Assembly (NCBI GenBank): GCA_937902925.1 | Contig: CALFNN010000092.1 | Span: forward strand, 1 to 64,000 | Direction of reading: 5' to 3' | DNA from: an uncultured Opitutaceae bacterium | GTDB taxonomy: Bacteria > Verrucomicrobiota > Verrucomicrobiia > Opitutales > Opitutaceae | DNA length: 64,000 bases | In this document: positions 1 through 7,763 of the stretch, in pieces | Layout of the letters: each line of letters starts with the position of its first letter | Position numbering within the stretch: the stretch's first letter is position 1 | Notes under the pieces: generated by a model | Seen by the model: only the letters and a program-made list of their open reading frames with translations | What the model was told of the DNA's origin: nothing | Database searches by the model: none | Position numbers and translations under genes: made by a program

Positions 1-1409
1 CGCCGGCCGGGTTGCGGTTCAACATGAGTTCCTCGTGGTTCAGATGCATCATGTAATCCATGCCATGCGCCCGGCACCAATCCTCCATGGGCTTGTAAAA
101 ATTGTCGCGGAACATTCCGCTCCAGACGTCGAAATAATCGGCTCTGGCCCGCGTCGCTTCCGTTGAGAGCGGGGAACCGAAGAACTGGGCAAGGTAAGGC
201 TGCAGATCGTAGCCTTTTTGTTGTTTAAACGTCGCGAGCAGTTTGGGCGTCCAGGGAATGAAGCCGGTGAAGTCGGTTTCGTCGCCGCGAAAGCCGAGAA
301 TGGTTTTGCCGAAGTCTCCGCCGACATATTTCCCGTAAGCTTCCATCACGAGCTGGAGGTAGAGCGCTGTGGCCTCGGGATCCAAATAGTCGATGAGCGA
401 ATAAAAACTGTCCTTGTCCCGCGTGCCGTCCTCGCGTTGACCGAAGCGGGTGGGCGAGCTGCGATATATGTGGCGGACGAACGAAACTTCCCACGGACCA
501 TTGCCCGCGGGCGCGGTCCACGTGAGTTTTCCGTCGGGCGGCATCGGCACGACGGTGGTGGTCGGTGTGGGAGCGGGTGCGCCACCGCCTCGGCGTCCGC
601 CACCGGCTTGAACGTGAAGCCGGGCTTGGATGCGTTTGGTCCCCTCGGGCAGAGGTATTTTCAGGGTTTGGCCGGAGGTCACATTGTAACGCGCTTCGCC
701 GACACTGCCTTCGAAGATTGCGTCCCAGCTTCCGCCCGGAGAACCGACCCATTTGAATTGCCCGTCGGTCGGGAGCGGCACCTCGTGGTCCTCCGGGATC
801 ATCGCGAACATCGGCTGTCCCGGCCGCCGCTGGCCGTTTTCGGCGAGACCGGGGCCTGGCGCCGGGGCCGCCGCCCGAGGCACGGGTGCGACTTGCGGTG
901 GCTGGAGATTGGCCACGATGCCCAGCGTGTCAGGCGGCACCGCAATGGTCAGAGTCTGGCCCGCTTCGAAGGTGTAATGGGCATCGGCCACGATCGCTTG
1001 CATGCCCAGCTCCGGATGGCGTTTGCTGACCATGCCGCCAGCGAAACCGTCCGGATATCCGTCGTCGCCGTCGATCCACATTTTCATGCCGCGCTTTTTC
1101 AGCTCGTCCACCGCGACCTTCATCAGGTCAAAATATTCCGGCGAAAGAAATTTCACCGTGCGGCCGCCGGCGTTGATCATGTAAACGCTGCCACCGTTGG
1201 CGGCGGTGTTTTCGATGTCGGCCACGATGCGCTCCCTGGCCTGCGGAAATCCGGTGGCCCAGTGAATCGCGCCATACTCCTTGGGTGGAGAGGGGAACGC
1301 GGCGGCGGCTTCGGCCACGGTCGGCATGGCGATCTCCTGCCAGGGTTGGGCCGCATACATTCCGAAAGGCAACGCAACCAGCAACACGGGGCGGAACAAT
1401 GTTTTCATA
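1..1409 (-). CDS. GH106-like alpha-L-rhamnosidase, secreted, 5' part of gene (cut by window edge)
   Basis: The reading frame is open from the ATG at 1409 to the left edge, giving 469 visible residues; the C-terminus lies outside. The first ~19 residues (MKTLFRPVLLVALPFGMYA) look like a signal peptide, so the enzyme should be exported. A region near residues 110-124 (WIDGDDGYPDGFAGG) and a later stretch (GYDLQPYLAQFFGSP, then DYFDVWSGMFRDNF) match the pattern of the glycosyl hydrolase family 106 catalytic part, which removes alpha-L-rhamnose from plant polysaccharides such as rhamnogalacturonan. A Pro/Ala-rich stretch near residues 150-170 looks like a linker. It shares strand and theme with the GH29/GH28/GH43 genes 13 kb away. 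Family assignment is from remembered motifs; the active-site residues lie mostly beyond what can be judged here. Confidence 0.65.
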
Positions 1410-1527
1410 GGGAAAGCGACGGGACGCAAAATCGGCGGACCTGCACTGGACGGGGCGACGGTTGTTTTGACGAAAGCGAATGAAGTTGGCAATCCCTCTC
1501 CGACACGGGCACGCAAACCGCACGGGA

Positions 1528-1656
1528 CTATTCCGTCTCCACCGCTTTTTTCACCGCGTCACGACGGCGGAAATAATAAATCGCCATCCCGACCTGATAG
1601 ATGATCGAGACGAGCGCGAGTGCGCCGTTAGCCAAAGGTGAAAAAGGACCGGGCAT
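1528..1656 (-). CDS. Small membrane ORF or C-terminal remnant (42 aa)
   Basis: A short frame reads MPGPFSPLANGALALVSI... with one hydrophobic segment (about residues 12-28) followed by a basic, charged tail ending in KKAVETE. It could be the remnant of a longer membrane protein, because the flanking DNA carries other truncated genes. No ribosome-binding site is evident and no family is recognised. Function unknown; it may not be expressed. Confidence 0.25.
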   Translation of the reverse strand: MPGPFSPLANGALALVSIIYQVGMAIYYFRRRDAVKKAVETE

Positions 1657-1679
1657 CGTGGAAGCGCGATCGCTTTTAG

Positions 1680-1913
1680 CCCGTCTCGCTGGAGAGCCCG
1701 CTGGACCGCATCTTAATCCGCGATGGCGGCCGGATCGTTCCGCTTGCCACCCGCGAGATCGAGCGGATCGAGGCCGACGGCGATTATGCGGCGATTCGTG
1801 CCCACGGGAAAACCTTTCTCGTCAGCCTGCCACTCTCCGAACTCGAAACCAAACTCGACATTCGCACCTTTTCCCGCGTGCACCGCTCGCACCTGGTCAA
1901 TCCCCGCTTATAA
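1680..1913 (+). pseudogene. LytTR DNA-binding domain relic
   Basis: The frame from just after an in-frame stop at 1677 to the stop at 1911 encodes 77 residues that read as most of a LytTR DNA-binding domain: the start includes RILIRDGGRIVPLATREI, the middle RIEADGDYAAIRAHGKTFLV, and the end SRVHRSHLVNPRL, the typical 'F-x-R-V-H-R-S-x-L-V-N' core of LytTR/AlgR response regulators. The receiver domain and any start codon are absent, so this is the broken 3' end of a response-regulator gene. With the histidine-kinase relic 200 bp away it suggests decay of a former two-component system, though LytTR regulators normally pair with a different kinase type. Confidence 0.6.
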
Positions 1914-2097
1914 TTATCGTGAGGCGACGCGCGATGGGAGGCGCTGCTCAATGACCCGAAGAACAACGCGCCACTGTTTTGAGCTACGGCGTTTCCATGA
2001 CTTTGATTTCTGGGACACCTCATTTTCGTGCCAGAGATCGCATGAGGACGTTGCCCGAGCTTGGCGCGCGAGGGTTGGGACTGAGGCGCGTGGCAAC

Positions 2098-2736
2098 TCA
2101 ACAGAACTTCCTCCACGGCTTCTTTTCTGTCGGCTGTAATGACGCTCCACGATTCTCAGTTAGCCTCGCGCGGCGTCTTACGGCCTCCGGGGAGAATGAC
2201 TTCCAGGCGCTAATATCCGTCGCGACGAATTGCCCCGCACTGGGAAGAAACACCGAGACCGCTGTGCCCTTGCCTGCTTCTGTGCAGAGGCCAACCTGGC
2301 CGCCGTGCGCGCGGACGACTGAGCGCACGATGTCGAGGCCGAGGCCGGTGGCGCGTTTTTTAGTGGTGAAATACGGGTCGAAGACCTTGGCGACGTGCTC
2401 GGGCTTGATCCCGCTACCGTTGTCGCGCACCTCGAACTCGACGTAGTCGCCGGCGGGCAGCGGCGGCACCTGCTCGGCGGGCAGCGTGACGTTGGTGGCG
2501 CGGATTTGCACACGCGCTACGTGCGGCGGCGGCGGCATCGCTTGGAGGGCGTTGATGACGAGATTCGCGAATACCCGCAGAATCTGCACGCGATCCACCA
2601 TCACGGGCGCGATGTCGTCGCTCACCTCGAGCGTGATGGTGGCAAGGCCGGTACAACCCGTGATTCGGATCGAGTCCTCGAGAATCGCTTTCGGCTTGCA
2701 GACGATGGGAGCGATACAGAATGGGTTTTGCTGCAT
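2098..2736 (-). pseudogene. Histidine kinase ATPase-domain fragment
   Basis: A 212-residue frame holds a clean HATPase_c domain: N box (FANLVINALQAM), G1 box (VRDNGSGIKPEH), F box (FDPYFTTKK) and G2 box (GLGLDIVRSVVRAHGG). In this family the domain binds ATP and phosphorylates the dimerisation-domain histidine. That HisKA helix pair and any sensor region are missing, and the first ~20 residues (MQQNPFCIAPIV) do not look native. The last ~45 residues after FLPSAGQF also look like read-through. I therefore call it a truncated gene. A stand-alone ATPase domain protein is possible but less likely given the broken LytTR gene beside it. Confidence 0.6.
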
Positions 2737-3139
2737 ATTTGCTGTTGGGCGAGGTCGCTACCATACGCACGTAGTCCGTCCTGCCGACTATTTTTCACCC
2801 GAAATGCGCCGCGTTGATTGCCCCACGCGCGAGGGTCAGAAGGTAACGGCGGCGCTGCTCAATTTTATCGAGATGTTGCGATGACGTTCCCATTTGAAAC
2901 GCGAATTTTCTGGCCGTGCGAGCGTCTGGGGTTCGGCTTTGTGCTCGTCAGCACGACGGCGCCCCGACAAGAATCTCGCACCTCAATACCCCATGACCGC
3001 CGAAACCGAACGCACGAAAGACTGACAGGAAACTGGATTTTCAGGGAGGAGGGGTTTTCAGTTTGCTTCAATGCGCACTCGGTCCAATGCATCGTCTCGC
3101 AATCCGCCACAACCAACGAGTGAGGGAAGGGAACCTACG
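2737..3139. other. Intergenic stretch with no supported gene
   Basis: About 400 bases between the kinase relic and the amidohydrolase. Only short, composition-poor frames are present. One frame ends with a plausible protein-like tail (REGQKVTAALLNFIEMLR, stop near 2884), which could be another gene remnant, but nothing upstream supports it. The promoter of the amidohydrolase should lie here; I could not pick convincing -35/-10 boxes. Confidence 0.4.
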
Positions 3140-4327
3140 ATGGTCAACAGAATGTCTCGCCGGCAATTCCTTGGCACCGCCGCCATGGCGGGCGCCGCGC
3201 TTACAGGCATCGGTAACGCACTCGCAGCCGCGCCGGCCCCCAAGGGCGCTGAGGATTGGGATGAAAAAAACGGCCCAGCTCCTGCCGCGCCGGATGCCCC
3301 GCAGGCCCTGCCGCTACGTCCGGGCGCCATCCCCATCATCGACAGCCATATTCACCTCTTCGACCAAACCCGTCCCGTCTTCAGCGGCTACACGGGTGGG
3401 CTGTTCTACCGGCAGGTGAACAAGCCGTCGACGCCCGCGATGTATGCTGCGCTGGCGCGGCCCGCCGGAATCGTCGGCGCCATTGTGGTGGAATCTGCCG
3501 CCCAATTCATCGACGACAACCTCTGGTATCTGGAGGTCTCCCGCGACAATCCCATCATGGTCGGAGTCTCGGGGAACCTCGATCCAGGCTCGAACGATTT
3601 CACCAAATATCTGAACCACTTTCATCGCGACCCTCTCTTTCGCGCCATCCGCTCCAGCCGCTTCTACACCAGGGACGCCAGTGGCAAGGTTGCGCTCAAT
3701 CCGACCCAGGTCGCCAATCTGAAGCTGCTGGCGCAGGCCGACCTGGCGCTGGACACCGCCAACCCAAGCATGGACCTGATGAACGCCAACGTGATGCTGG
3801 CCGACGCCGTTCCAGACCTGCGCATCATCATGGACCACCTGCCAAGCTTCGATCCCACGCCCGACAACCAGGCGGCTTACGAGGCGGTGATCAAAGAGAT
3901 GGCGGCGTGCCCCAACATCTTCGTCAAGCTCACCGAGGTCTACCATCCCACGCCCGGCGACAACGGCATCATCGTGAAGAACTATGAGTTCCTGCGCGCG
4001 CGGCTGGAGCACCTGTTCCAGGCCTTCGGCGAGGACCGCGTCATGTTCGGCACGGATTATCCCAACAGCTACGGCGTGGCCACCATCTCCGAGGCGGTCG
4101 GCCTGATGCAGCAGTTCTTCTCCACCAAGACGCGCGCGCAGCAGGAGAAATACTTCTGGCAGAACTCCTCGAAGATCTACAAGTGGGTCCAGCGCTCCGA
4201 CGACCAGCCCACGCCGCTCGCCCAAGGAAAACCCGCTCCGCCTGCGCCAGCCCGTGGCGGCAGAGGAGGACGGGGAGGTCCTGGTGGTCCGGGAGCGCCG
4301 GGAGGCGGTCGGGCCGTTACTGGTTAG
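3140..4327 (+). CDS. Tat-exported amidohydrolase family protein (Amidohydro_2 type)
   Basis: A 395-residue protein starting at the ATG at 3140, preceded by the purine-rich ribosome-binding stretch GAGGGAAGGG. The N-terminus carries a twin-arginine signal (SRRQFLG, residues 6-12) followed by an Ala-rich hydrophobic segment, so it should be exported folded. The metal-dependent TIM-barrel signature HxH is at residues 70-72 (DSHIHLFD), and a late Asp lies in FGTDYPNS near residue 305, as expected for the Amidohydro_2 superfamily (decarboxylases, lactonases, dicarboxylate hydrolases). The last ~40 residues are a Pro/Gly/Arg-rich low-complexity tail. Substrate cannot be read from sequence. It is flanked by decayed genes on one side and the mobile island on the other. 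Confidence 0.8.
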   Translation: MVNRMSRRQFLGTAAMAGAALTGIGNALAAAPAPKGAEDWDEKNGPAPAAPDAPQALPLRPGAIPIIDSHIHLFDQTRPVFSGYTGGLFYRQVNKPSTPAMYAALARPAGIVGAIVVESAAQFIDDNLWYLEVSRDNPIMVGVSGNLDPGSNDFTKYLNHFHRDPLFRAIRSSRFYTRDASGKVALNPTQVANLKLLAQADLALDTANPSMDLMNANVMLADAVPDLRIIMDHLPSFDPTPDNQAAYEAVIKEMAACPNIFVKLTEVYHPTPGDNGIIVKNYEFLRARLEHLFQAFGEDRVMFGTDYPNSYGVATISEAVGLMQQFFSTKTRAQQEKYFWQNSSKIYKWVQRSDDQPTPLAQGKPAPPAPARGGRGGRGGPGGPGAPGGGRAVTG

Positions 4328-4440
4328 CAGTGGCGCGCGGCCAAAGAAGTGATCGCGTGAGCTGCATTCGCGCGTTCAATGGACCGTATTTGGGACGACC
4401 AAATCGCTGAGCCTTGGCCGAGCTAGGGGATTCCTCCCAG

Positions 4441-4754
4441 TATGTTGCGACGGAGTTATGTTGAGAGGTGAGCGGCAGGCCCTCTGAAATGTGAGCCGCC
4501 GTCTCAACATATTTTCGTTCGGCCAGCGGTCGCACTGCCCCGTGCTGGAAAGCGTGATTCGATTCCCCCAAGACGTGCGTCGGCCGGACCACACCGACGA
4601 AAAACAGGTCCGTGGGCTCCATGATGGGCACTCTGACGTCCGACCGAATTGCTCCTGCCGTCGCTCGCTTCGCACTAATAATTATGTTGCGACTCTTTAT
4701 CTCTCTACCGAGCAGAATGTGACTCCTACTCTCGCATATTTTTGTCTCAACATA
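4441..4754. repeat. MITE-like unit bounded by TATGTTG(C/A)GAC inverted repeats
   Basis: The 11-base motif TATGTTGCGAC / TATGTTGAGAC occurs five times: forward at 4441, 4457 (ending GAG) and 4683, and reverse-complemented at 4501-4511 and 4744-4754. The outermost copies face each other (TATGTTGCGAC at the left, GTCTCAACATA at the right) and frame a 314-base non-coding unit. Starting each end at TGTTG leaves TA on both flanks, which could be a target duplication. Multiple short binding sites in both ends is the layout of DDE-transposon ends. No transposase is inside, so it would be a non-autonomous relic. Confidence 0.4.
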
Positions 4755-4756
4755 CC

Positions 4757-4786
4757 GGGATATATGGCCTTCAGGCCATATATCCC
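4757..4786. repeat. Perfect 14-bp palindrome with 2-base centre
   Basis: GGGATATATGGCCT, then TC, then its exact reverse complement. It begins two bases after the repeat unit above. There is no run of T after it on either strand, so a rho-independent terminator is unlikely. A recombinase or transposase recognition site, or an operator, is possible. Confidence 0.45.
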
Positions 4787-5134
4787 AAACTGGCCCCCCA
4801 TTTTGAAACACCCAAATTAATACGCTCCGGCGCGCGCGGCGGGCCCCGGTGTGACGTTTTCCTGGTTCGTTCGCACTGGCCTGCCCGGGCTGCGATCGAG
4901 ACCGGCGGCCCTTCAGGGTAGGAGCCGCAGGGGCAAACACCGCAGGCAAACCGTTTAGCCAACAGTTAGGGTCATTGGGGGCAAATCTAGGGGTAATTTG
5001 TGTCCTGGTTTTTGCCGATAGTAACGTGTGCTCGCCAACGTTTCGTATTCGGGCTCCAACCGCGATTATTCAGTGAATCGTCGCCTAGAACCGGGCTTGA
5101 GCTCCGTCTCAGGCCACCGCAACGGCGGCCACGC

Positions 5135-6109
5135 TCAACGTTGATCTAGTGCCGTTGCCACTGCATTCCCAATTGAAGAAGCTGCATCATCGGTTGCATC
5201 AAGATAACCTTGGGCGACGCGTGAATCTTTATGTCGGGTAAATTTCATCAAGGTCTCAACTCCGTGCCCGGATCGATTCACCGCTCGGCCCGCCTCAGTG
5301 AACACCGTATGCCGCAACGCGTGGGGGTGAACTTTGTTCTTCCCGCGCACCTTCCTTATTCCGGCTTTCTTTCCGAGCGCGACAACGAGATCGTACACCG
5401 CCGTCGGGGAAATCCTCCCAAATCTCCCCGGAATCAAATTCGTGAACAGCGCCTTCGACGCGCACTTCGGCCGGACCCTGATCCATTCCTCAATCGCCAC
5501 CGCGCACTTCCTGGAAATTCCAACCCGTTCCTTCTGCCGCCGTCCTTTTGCCAGAATCCAGAGGGCAGGGGAGTCCCCATTTTCGAAATCGTCCAGGTCC
5601 AGCCCAACCAGTTCACGACGGCGTGAACCCGTTTCCGAAAAAACGCGAACGATCGCATAGTTTCTCTTTTCGGCGGATCCGGTGCCATCCTTTGCCACGT
5701 CGAGGATTTTTTTGAGCGCATCCATGCCGGGCCCGCGCACATCGTGGACTCGTTCCGATGGCAGTCCGGCCACGTCCAGTTCCCAGTTTATCATTCCGGC
5801 TCGACGTGCCTTTCGGACCAACCCACGGAGCACCGTGAGTCTCAGGTTAGCGGTGGCGGATCCGAGGCCGCGGCCGCCGACCAATTTGCCTGATTTATCG
5901 CGGGTGCCAGTCATCGAGCGTTTCCAGCGCGCCGCGCAATCATTGGCAGCATCGGCCGTCCGGGAGAGCAGGCGGTCGACGGCCGTCTGAATGTTTTTCC
6001 CGCATCGTGTGAACTCGGCAAAATCCAGCAGGCTGTGGCGGTAGTTGAGCGCGGTCATCGCATTTTCGCGATCGAGGTAGGCCGCCAGGAGTTTCTCCGA
6101 CCGGGTCAT
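5135..6109 (-). CDS. Tyrosine recombinase / integrase
   Basis: A 324-residue protein with an N-terminal SAM-like DNA-binding part (residues 1-110) and a C-terminal catalytic domain. The active-site set is complete: R163 (ETGSRRREL), K188 (WILAKGRR), H263 and R266 (HALRHT), H293 (FTRHKDS) and nucleophile Y302 (VAQGYLD). It should cut and rejoin DNA at an attachment site and is the only clearly active site-specific recombinase in the window. The start at 6109 is supported by a TATAAT box about 37 bases upstream. It lies at the left of the island, pointing away from the transposition operon. Whether it moved this island, or is itself a passenger, cannot be read from sequence alone. Confidence 0.85.
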   Translation of the reverse strand: MTRSEKLLAAYLDRENAMTALNYRHSLLDFAEFTRCGKNIQTAVDRLLSRTADAANDCAARWKRSMTGTRDKSGKLVGGRGLGSATANLRLTVLRGLVRKARRAGMINWELDVAGLPSERVHDVRGPGMDALKKILDVAKDGTGSAEKRNYAIVRVFSETGSRRRELVGLDLDDFENGDSPALWILAKGRRQKERVGISRKCAVAIEEWIRVRPKCASKALFTNLIPGRFGRISPTAVYDLVVALGKKAGIRKVRGKNKVHPHALRHTVFTEAGRAVNRSGHGVETLMKFTRHKDSRVAQGYLDATDDAASSIGNAVATALDQR

Positions 6110-6127
6110 GGCTAGAGGGAAAAGCGA

Positions 6128-6160
6128 GGACCGTTTAAAATGTCAATTATAGACGGTCCT
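6128..6160 (-). promoter_or_regulatory. Recombinase promoter with inverted-repeat operator
   Basis: Reading towards the recombinase, a perfect TATAAT lies at 6151-6146. It sits inside an exact 8-base inverted repeat, AGGACCGT at the gene side and ACGGTCCT at the far side, separated by about 18 bases. This is a plausible operator where a repressor would cover the -10 box. A matching -35 box is not obvious. Confidence 0.45.
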
Positions 6161-6184
6161 CAGGCGCCCGGGCACCGGGCGTGG

Positions 6185-6790
6185 GTGTCGATGTCGACAT
6201 ACACGTAAATCGTGGACTACGGGGCGTACCGACCGTTTCGGGCATTTAAATCGTGGACTTTCTACACTTAAATCGTGGACTTTTCGGGCCAGCGTTGACC
6301 GGAAGCAGCGTGTTATGAGCGTCACTGGCAGCGTCGCTCACCGGTCCGACTAAGGATGGGAAACGTGTCGCTGAAACGAGGGCGGCCACTTTCGGATCCG
6401 CGACGTCAATGCGCGACGGTGCTGGGTCGCAAACTCCAGAATCTTCCATTTGGGTGAACCATTCGATGGGTCGGGGCCGAGCAAACAATTATACGGCCGG
6501 GTCCGCATGGAGAGCGGAAGAAGAAATTCCGAAAGAGCCAGCAATACGACCTCGCGCGCAAGCACACCGCAGCGATTGAATGCTCGAGACGGGTCGAATA
6601 ACGGTTTCTCGAGCGCATCCGACTTCCCAGTCCTCATCGGCATTTTCGTCAGGCCCCTTTTCATGCGATGAATCTCGTGGAAAAAATCCGCGATTTACGG
6701 GCTAAAGTCCACGATTTACCTGTCGATTCTGCAAGTCGACACCCGCGCAAATCATTGGTGCCGAATAAACGATGGTCCACGAATTAAATG
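6185..6790. repeat. Two inward-facing clusters of TAAATCGTGGAC sites (transposon-end-like)
   Basis: Exact TAAATCGTGGAC copies occur forward at 6206, 6247 and 6269. Reverse-complemented copies lie at 6707-6718 (exact) and 6775-6786 (TAATTCGTGGAC), with a weaker one near 6691. Each cluster has GGTGTCGA outside the first exact site, at 6184-6191 on the left and its complement at 6736-6743 on the right, 13 and 16 bases away. The arrangement resembles transposon ends with several transposase-binding sites. The enclosed ~450 bases hold one minus-strand frame (6350-6664, 104 codons) that I do not recognise and do not call a gene. The rightmost copy overlaps the end of the downstream XRE gene. Confidence 0.5.
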
Positions 6791-7156
6791 CCAAGCGACA
6801 TTGGCAAATCGGTCCAGCATTTGCGGATCGAGTGTCCCGGCTTCGACCCGGCGAGAAATCTTGGCCAGGGGCGCGACAATTTCGGGGCGCATGGACAAGC
6901 AACCCAGCAACTCCTCGATCTTTTCCCGTGGGTCGTACTGGAGGAGATCGGTGACAGGCCGACCAATCGCCTCCGCCAGTTTCTGCATATGCAGCCGCGA
7001 GGGCATTCGCCGGTTGTGCTCGACGTCAGTCAGAAACGACGGCGAGAGGCCCGCCAACTTGGCAGCGCGGCGCAGGGACAGTGCCGCCGCGACGCGCGTG
7101 GCGCGAAACTGAGCGCCAAACGACTGCCGCGGGATGCGCGGCCAAGGCGAGATCAC
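6752..7156 (-). CDS. XRE-family helix-turn-helix regulator (second of a pair)
   Basis: A 134-residue protein with an N-terminal Cro/CI-type helix-turn-helix (about residues 13-70; FRATRVAAALSLRRAAKLAG followed by LSPSFLTDVEHNRRMPS). The rest is a helical tail with no named domain. The start overlaps the stop of the upstream XRE gene by four bases (ATGA), so the two are translationally coupled. The last residues (IRGPSFIRHQ) and the stop codon are encoded by the repeat copy at 6775-6786 and DNA beside it, so the C-terminus may have been rewritten when that repeat arrived. Likely a repressor of genes in the island; target unknown. Confidence 0.7.
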   Translation of the reverse strand: MISPWPRIPRQSFGAQFRATRVAAALSLRRAAKLAGLSPSFLTDVEHNRRMPSRLHMQKLAEAIGRPVTDLLQYDPREKIEELLGCLSMRPEIVAPLAKISRRVEAGTLDPQMLDRFANVAWHLIRGPSFIRHQ

Positions 7157-7542
7157 GGACGCCTCCGTTCGATCCTACCTAGTTCACGTGCCACGGATAG
7201 CGCGCCGCGCAGGACCGCCTTCTGTTCCTGGTGGTTCAACGTGCGCAGCTCCTTTAGCAGCCGGTCCACGGCTGAACTGCGCTGCGACTTAAATGCCGCG
7301 GGTGCATCGACCAGTTCATCGAGCGACAGGTCCAGCGCCGCACAACAGCGAATCAGGAAGTTCAGTTTCGGATCGGCGACCTTGCGTTCGTTGTGGCGCA
7401 CCAACGTGCGATCGATCCCGAGTTTTTTCGCCAATGCCACCTGGCTGAATCCTGCCGCCTGGCGGGCGGCGGCAAGACGTTCGCCGAAGGGCGTGCGTGG
7501 GTTTGGGGTCGTTCTGCCTCTCATTGGACTGAAATATAGCAT
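7153..7542 (-). CDS. XRE-family helix-turn-helix regulator (first of a pair)
   Basis: A 129-residue protein (123 if the ATG at 7524 is used) with a typical XRE domain at about residues 18-75: GERLAAARQAAGFSQVALAK, then KLGIDRTLVRHNERKVADPK. The C-terminal third is basic and helical. It is read first in a two-gene operon with the next XRE gene, by a four-base overlap. Two dissimilar XRE proteins in tandem suggest a hetero-regulatory pair or a control switch of a mobile element. The direct repeats at 7582-7650 lie just upstream and could be their operator. Confidence 0.75.
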   Translation of the reverse strand: MLYFSPMRGRTTPNPRTPFGERLAAARQAAGFSQVALAKKLGIDRTLVRHNERKVADPKLNFLIRCCAALDLSLDELVDAPAAFKSQRSSAVDRLLKELRTLNHQEQKAVLRGALSVARELGRIERRRP

Positions 7543-7581
7543 AGCCGATTCCCGTCGATGTGGGCCTGCGATTGCCGGGGT

Positions 7582-7650
7582 GGTCAGGATGTTCCCATTA
7601 GGCCTCGCGAGACTGGACTACGGCACTGGTTAGGATATTCCCATTATGCC
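7582..7650. repeat. Two 23-bp direct repeats
   Basis: GGTCAGGATGTTCCCATTA followed by GGCC at 7582-7604 recurs as GGTTAGGATATTCCCATTA followed by TGCC at 7628-7650, 46 bases apart, with 20 of 23 bases equal. They sit between the divergently oriented XRE pair and the 393-residue gene. They could be operator sites for the XRE proteins or one transposon end. Confidence 0.5.
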
Positions 7651-7763
7651 GCCCCGGATTCGCCATCCGAATAAACGACTTGACAGGTTTTCCCCTCTGA
7701 AAAGCCAGCCCTTTGCCGCCGCGAAAATCCCGACGGATGATGTGCCAGTAACTCCGCGCGCCG

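Larger units (their letters stand above)
4328..5134. other. Non-coding stretch at the left part of the island
   Basis: About 800 bases between the amidohydrolase stop and the 3' end of the recombinase gene. I find no frame with protein-like composition. It is visibly richer in A/T than its neighbours and carries a repeat unit (4441-4754) and a perfect palindrome (4757-4786), described separately. The 5040-5130 part contains nothing I can name. Confidence 0.5.

Noticed and set aside
218-1483. 421-codon plus-strand frame at the left edge
   Set aside because: Antisense to the GH106-like gene, whose frame is open to the window edge and contains recognisable motifs.
4757-4786. Terminator for the amidohydrolase
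   Set aside because: The palindrome lies about 430 bases from the stop and is not followed by a T run on either strand.
6350-6664. 104-codon minus-strand frame inside the repeat-bounded unit
   Set aside because: Composition is not convincing, no family recognised and no ribosome-binding site; kept only as a note under the repeat.
6185-6790. CRISPR array from the TAAATCGTGGAC repeats
   Set aside because: Copies are only 12 bases, irregularly spaced and in both orientations.
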